From: Stictocephala bisonia
Lineage: Eukaryota; Arthropoda; Insecta; Hemiptera; Membracidae
Direction of reading: 5' to 3'
NCBI GenBank assembly: GCA_035578905.1
Contig: JAQJVL010000277.1
Location: forward strand, 521,001-585,000
Length of the DNA stretch: 64,000 bases
The position numbers were made by a program, and so were the translations under genes. Positions 59,386-64,000 of this stretch are shown here, piece by piece. Each line of letters opens with the position of its first letter. Positions within the stretch are counted from its first letter, which is position 1. The notes below the pieces were generated by a model. That model did no database searches. It was not told the DNA's origin and saw only the letters and a list, made by a program, of their open reading frames with translations.

Positions 59386-62300
59386 CATATCTCGATTGAT
59401 AGATTCACACTTTACCGATTGTCGTCGAGTTTTTGTGTACTTTAAAGTTACTCCACACTTTTCTGGAATATGATAGGAAGTTTCAGGGAACATTCACTCA
59501 ATAATAACTGAACGTGCAAGAGGTATTGGTATATTTCAAACCTCACATGCTGCTCAGATATGGATTCCCGAAACAGATAGTTAGGATAAAACTAGAAAGT
59601 TGCTTCAGATGTTATTCACTTTAATGTTGTTAACATTTAGTTTTCTAACTGAAACATAATTTCGATGTCGATATATTTTTATTGACAATGAAATTAACTA
59701 GGCTACACTGTACTTAATAACAAAATTAATTAAAAACATATTGCTTACAATTTTTATCGATTTTTCTTGAGTTTTTTTATAAATAATAAAATTTATTTAA
59801 TTGAAGCAAATATACTCATTTTAAATGTTCCTTTATTAATGTATTTATCGTATTTTTATAGTTCATTAATTACTTGTTTACCACCGAAATCGAAAAGATA
59901 GAACTTACTGTTAAACGTTAACATTTTTAAAATGTTTTGAATTTTAGTCCATTCTTTGTGTACTGCTGGGAAACGTAAAAATTTAAGTATAAAAGTATAA
60001 TAGTTATTGGTTTTCTATTTATATATTTCAATGACAAACTGCATCCAGTAATTACGGCCGTGCTCCCAGCCCAGGCAACATTTAGCAGTTACGGCAAGGC
60101 GGGATACATGCGTTACCGTAAATGGACATCAGTTGGAACGCCAATTAGAAATGAAAAACAGCTCTTGTTGTCGTTATGGCTGTATACTGAAATAAATGCC
60201 TTCATTCAAATAAAAAGACAACTTGGAATTAATTAGAATGTGAGAAACATTGCATACTTCGCTTCTCATAGTATTGGTGCGATCTGGTTTTTGCATTCAC
60301 AAAATAAAAAATTAAAAGATTTCTTATGTTCTTCTATTAGGAAAACGAATAAAAACGTCAGAGGAAAGCGACTGTCCTGGGCACAATTCGTACACTGTAT
60401 ATGGCATCTTGCGTTTGTTCTTGAACCTAGACAGTAATTTATCAGTAAAAGTAATAATCACTATCCGTCTTACATTAGACTCTCCATGAGGCACTTACAC
60501 AAGATCACATGCTAAAGAAAACTTTCTTACTTGCATTCCTTAATAACGTACATTGAAACAGTGCCAACTAATGTAACGAAACCTATTTATCAACAAATGT
60601 ATGAATTCTACGAATAAAACAAGACCTGACCTAACTTAACCAAACCTAACCTCACTTAAAACTAACCTGACAGCCAAACCTAACCTATTAAGTAGGTCAC
60701 CAAATTAGGTAAGCTTATCACTAACTGAATAATGACTGACGATCAAAACACGGATTTGAAAGAGAACGTTGGACTTGGACTGAACTGGTTCTGTTACCGC
60801 TATGGAACAAATGTGTTACTGACTGTCTCTTACAATCATTCAATGAAATTAAGACTATTGAAAAATAAGTTACTTTCTGTTCATATTTCACTTAAAATAT
60901 GAATATCTGGTTGGAAATTGACCGGTACTTTCTTTTACACTATGTAACGAGTTTTCCAGTTTGTTTATTTCTTTACACTAAAAAGAATATATTGACTTGC
61001 ATAAAATTGCAAAATACCATTCAAATGAAAATAAATTAAAATGTATCCATCTATGAAAATAAAAAGGCTGCATTGATATGAAAAAATAATAATATAACTA
61101 AAAATATATTTTTCTAGCGAAGAAATATTTAAGAAATAAAATACTGCTAAATTTTATATCATAAGGTATTTTCCTAAGGAACATTGTAAAAAATATGGAT
61201 CTGAACAGATGAAATTTGATTTAGTTACAGTCATTAGTATTCATTTTTTCTCTGTCCGGTTATTTAAATATAATATAAGGTACAGTATCAGAAGTACAGA
61301 TTTCATCAAATGTTTTTATATTGACCGTGTTTTAATTAAGTATAATAATGTTGTCAACTTTATCGTAAGCTATGCGAATTATTATTTTTGTAACGTCCCT
61401 TCTGAGTGTTAACTTGTTCTGAGTGTTAACAAGGCGTAAGTCTGCCTATGCATGAACTTTATGTAATGAAAGAAGTACCAACCGTCGTCTCAGTTGAGAA
61501 CTCGAACATTCTACATATACATTGGACTCCTTGTCCGAAACCTTTTTTACTCAACTACCATTCCAACAATATTGATTAATACAGCCTTCAATTTATTTTA
61601 TTTATTGATTACATAAATTTATGTTATTAATTTATCCATGAATGGTATTCAATTGAATTAGAGATAAAGTATAAATAACTATAAATAAAATAATAAATCT
61701 ATTCATAAGCTATTTCAAATTCAGAGTCAAGGGCTAGCTATCATTACATAAATGTTTATTAGTGTTATTTAAATTATAATCCATTTAATGCCATGCCTTA
61801 AGCATAATTGGTTTTCTCAAAAACATCTCATAGCCTTCAGCGAAGAAAGCTAAATATTTACATAAAGCCAATTTGGAACGGTGACAGGTGCCAAATTACT
61901 TTGCAATTGCTTTATTGGCGAATTAAATTGCTATCCAAAGAGATAGAAAATATTGAAATTTCACTTTTACTGCGCAATAAACTTTACTCATCAGGGTTTT
62001 GTTGAATGCAGTAAAAGAAGAAGCTTTGGTGACGATGCATTAAAGTTTAATGGCTACCAGTAATGAAGCAACTGTCGTATATTAGAGAAAGTCAATGTTT
62101 ACCGAAGGTTCCATAGTATAAAAACCTTTAAAATTTAAATACCACGAAGCTCTCAATAGTCTTTGTCGTACTGAAAGTAATTACTGGTATTATTCAACTT
62201 TGAGGATAATTTTGAAACAAAAAAAATTACAACTCAAGTTACCTCTGCTGCAACATTGGCACCAACGTTGTAACAATGCCACCACGTACTAGTGGTGACT

Positions 62301-64000
62301 TAGCAAACAGAACTGTAAAATTCAAAAACACTATGGTAGATACAATAAAACCAATAATAAAAGCAAACATAACTGTGATCTGCAACAACATCGACACTAA
62401 GGTTGTTACAATATAATCATTAATAATAGCAAACAGAACTATTATCATCGACATTAATATTTTCAATGTTATTTATTACTGTAGAAAACAAAACCATAAC
62501 CACTATCATCAGCGTCACGGGTAATGTCACCAATATAATCATCACAATTATTATACTATCATAAAGACGACAATCTAATCAACATTAGGGGCAGTAAAAT
62601 AGTCACCACTATTAAAGTTAAAAAAATACCCACATAACAAATTAAATTTTAATTATTTTAGAGGGTTTACCTTTTAAATATCGTGTATCAACCTTTGAAA
62701 TGTAGAATGGGGATTATTGTAAGTCACAAACACCATTCTCGTCATATTGGCTGTACAAAAGTACAGGTGCCTGAAGGTAGAAAGTCCGGGACGCTGATAC
62801 ATAATGCAAGCCCCTTCGTCTGGTTAGGACTGACGTATTGTTCAAGATTTCATATTTAAATCGATTCTTCATCCATTAGAGTTGAAGACAATGCGTCAGC
62901 TCGGTCGCACGTCGAGCTTAAAGTATTCAACGCACGTTTCTCTATTATTGATAACAGGTTTATGTTCGAAGAAGTTGCGTCGCTAGCGATCGTTAAGTGC
63001 GAGGCCGTCTAGAGGCGCTGGACACTACTTCCTCGACAAGAATCTGGTCTTCAATGTACTTAGTTGCATCATAATCTAACATTACGTACTGGTATGTCAG
63101 ACGCCATGATGGTGAGCACTATATTAATAATGGATTCGATGTTTCATAACTTAGCATTTAACATCTTAAAAATCCATAGGTGAATTCACCCCTTATCAAT
63201 AAACAAATATGGAATAGAATACACGTAAATATGTCAAATATATACATTTTTAATATTAAATCATACAAGCTTGGTATATCCTGCAAACAAGAATATAAGT
63301 ATTGTTGATAAATTGAAATGTAATATGTTTATTTATCGATAAATTTGTCTTTGCGTGATTTTATATAACATTTTCAAAACAAGAATGGACATTTTATGTG
63401 GCTTCTAAAACAGCAAAGAGAACTAATGCTTTAATTTTCCTAAATTAAATTATAGTTTCAATAATGACTTTGACTATGTAAATATAGTGAACTTGTTTGT
63501 TATTTATATCTACTTATAACAATAACCAGTTTTAAAAATTGCTGTATATTCTATACACTTTTTGAATTTATACTTTATTTACATAATTTTACTTTTACTA
63601 TCAGTATAAAATAATAGTTAATGTTAATTAAAAATGTAAATCTTCAATTTTTATTTTCAATTTATTTTAGGAATTGCCTCAGTTGGCAGGAAAGAACGGG
63701 CAATTAAAATGATAATCAATCATTTATGCTCACTTTAATTATACTTTTAAATTTCTTACTTTACTGATTTTATTTCCCTTCGGTAATAACTATAATTTAC
63801 TGCTGGCAATTTCACTGCTCTCGATAGTTATTGATTGATGAGATGATGACATTGACAATGTTAGCTTTGATTTTGTTGATGATTATGATAATTCTATTTG
63901 CAAGTATTAATGAAGGTATTATAACAATATTAATGTCAATATTATAATGGTTTTGGTTACGTTTGATGATATTAACGGCGATACTGTAACAACTTCAGTG
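59386..64000. other. AT-rich unique sequence, no gene supported
   Basis: GC-raised islands lie at about 60,040-60,180 and 62,750-63,110 without recognisable ORFs. A CCTAAC-rich patch lies at 60,620-60,690. 62,220-62,610 and 63,830-64,000 are degenerate simple sequence (AACA/ATCATT and GATGAT textures). Short ORFs of 60-75 codons here are unconvincing. Confidence 0.45.

Noticed and set aside
62220..64000. Possible long inverted duplication between 62.3-62.5 and 63.85-64.0 kb
   Set aside because: Only short GTTGTTACA-type words match in low-complexity sequence; no sustained alignment by eye.

Overview
The window reads as a piece of AT-rich animal nuclear DNA, most likely from an arthropod and probably an insect. 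The reasons are the absence of any long intact gene over 64 kb, the eukaryotic retroelement mix (an esterase-bearing non-LTR element, Ty3/gypsy, a Penelope-like element, a tRNA-derived SINE and fold-back elements) and the very heavy load of minisatellites. I recognise no intact host protein-coding gene. A few GC-raised islands could be exons or conserved non-coding elements, and one at about 38.9-39.05 kb on the minus strand resembles a first exon with a splice donor.

Layout. 0.9-1.7 kb: minus-strand non-LTR reverse transcriptase relic. 3.85-14.7 kb: a plus-strand non-LTR retrotransposon (ORF1 SGNH-esterase piece, endonuclease, reverse transcriptase). It is split within its RT domain by a minus-strand LTR retrotransposon at 6,244-13,391. 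That insert has an AATA target duplication and retains only a coiled-coil ORF. 16-24.6 kb: a series of minisatellites with 39-, 109-, 39- and 36-bp periods, interrupted at 20.9-21.5 kb by a peptidase-like pseudogene. 25.06-25.77 kb: a small inverted-repeat element carrying the 36-bp repeat in the opposite orientation. 26.27-28.22 kb: a fold-back element with GC-rich hairpin modules. 30.6-33.5 kb: a 79-bp array. 34.1-35.8 kb: a second fold-back element abutting a SINE. 35.9-37.9 kb: a Penelope-like element with GIY-YIG domain and a hammerhead-like 3' motif. 41.2-44.0 kb: a 61-bp array. 52.8-59.4 kb: a 42-bp array split by a degraded Ty3/gypsy element, itself carrying a block of the 36-bp repeat. 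The rest is AT-rich unique sequence.

There are no cooperating genes or operons. The story is of successive insertions and array expansions. Tandem arrays cover roughly 12-13 kb, about a fifth of the window by my count. The most unusual signals are the fold-back element whose hairpin arms differ between its two ends but match within each hairpin, the 36-bp minisatellite found at four unrelated sites in both orientations, the recent LTR element encoding only a coiled-coil protein, and hammerhead-like motifs near Penelope-type sequence. All boundaries were read by eye; percentages are approximate unless a count is given.
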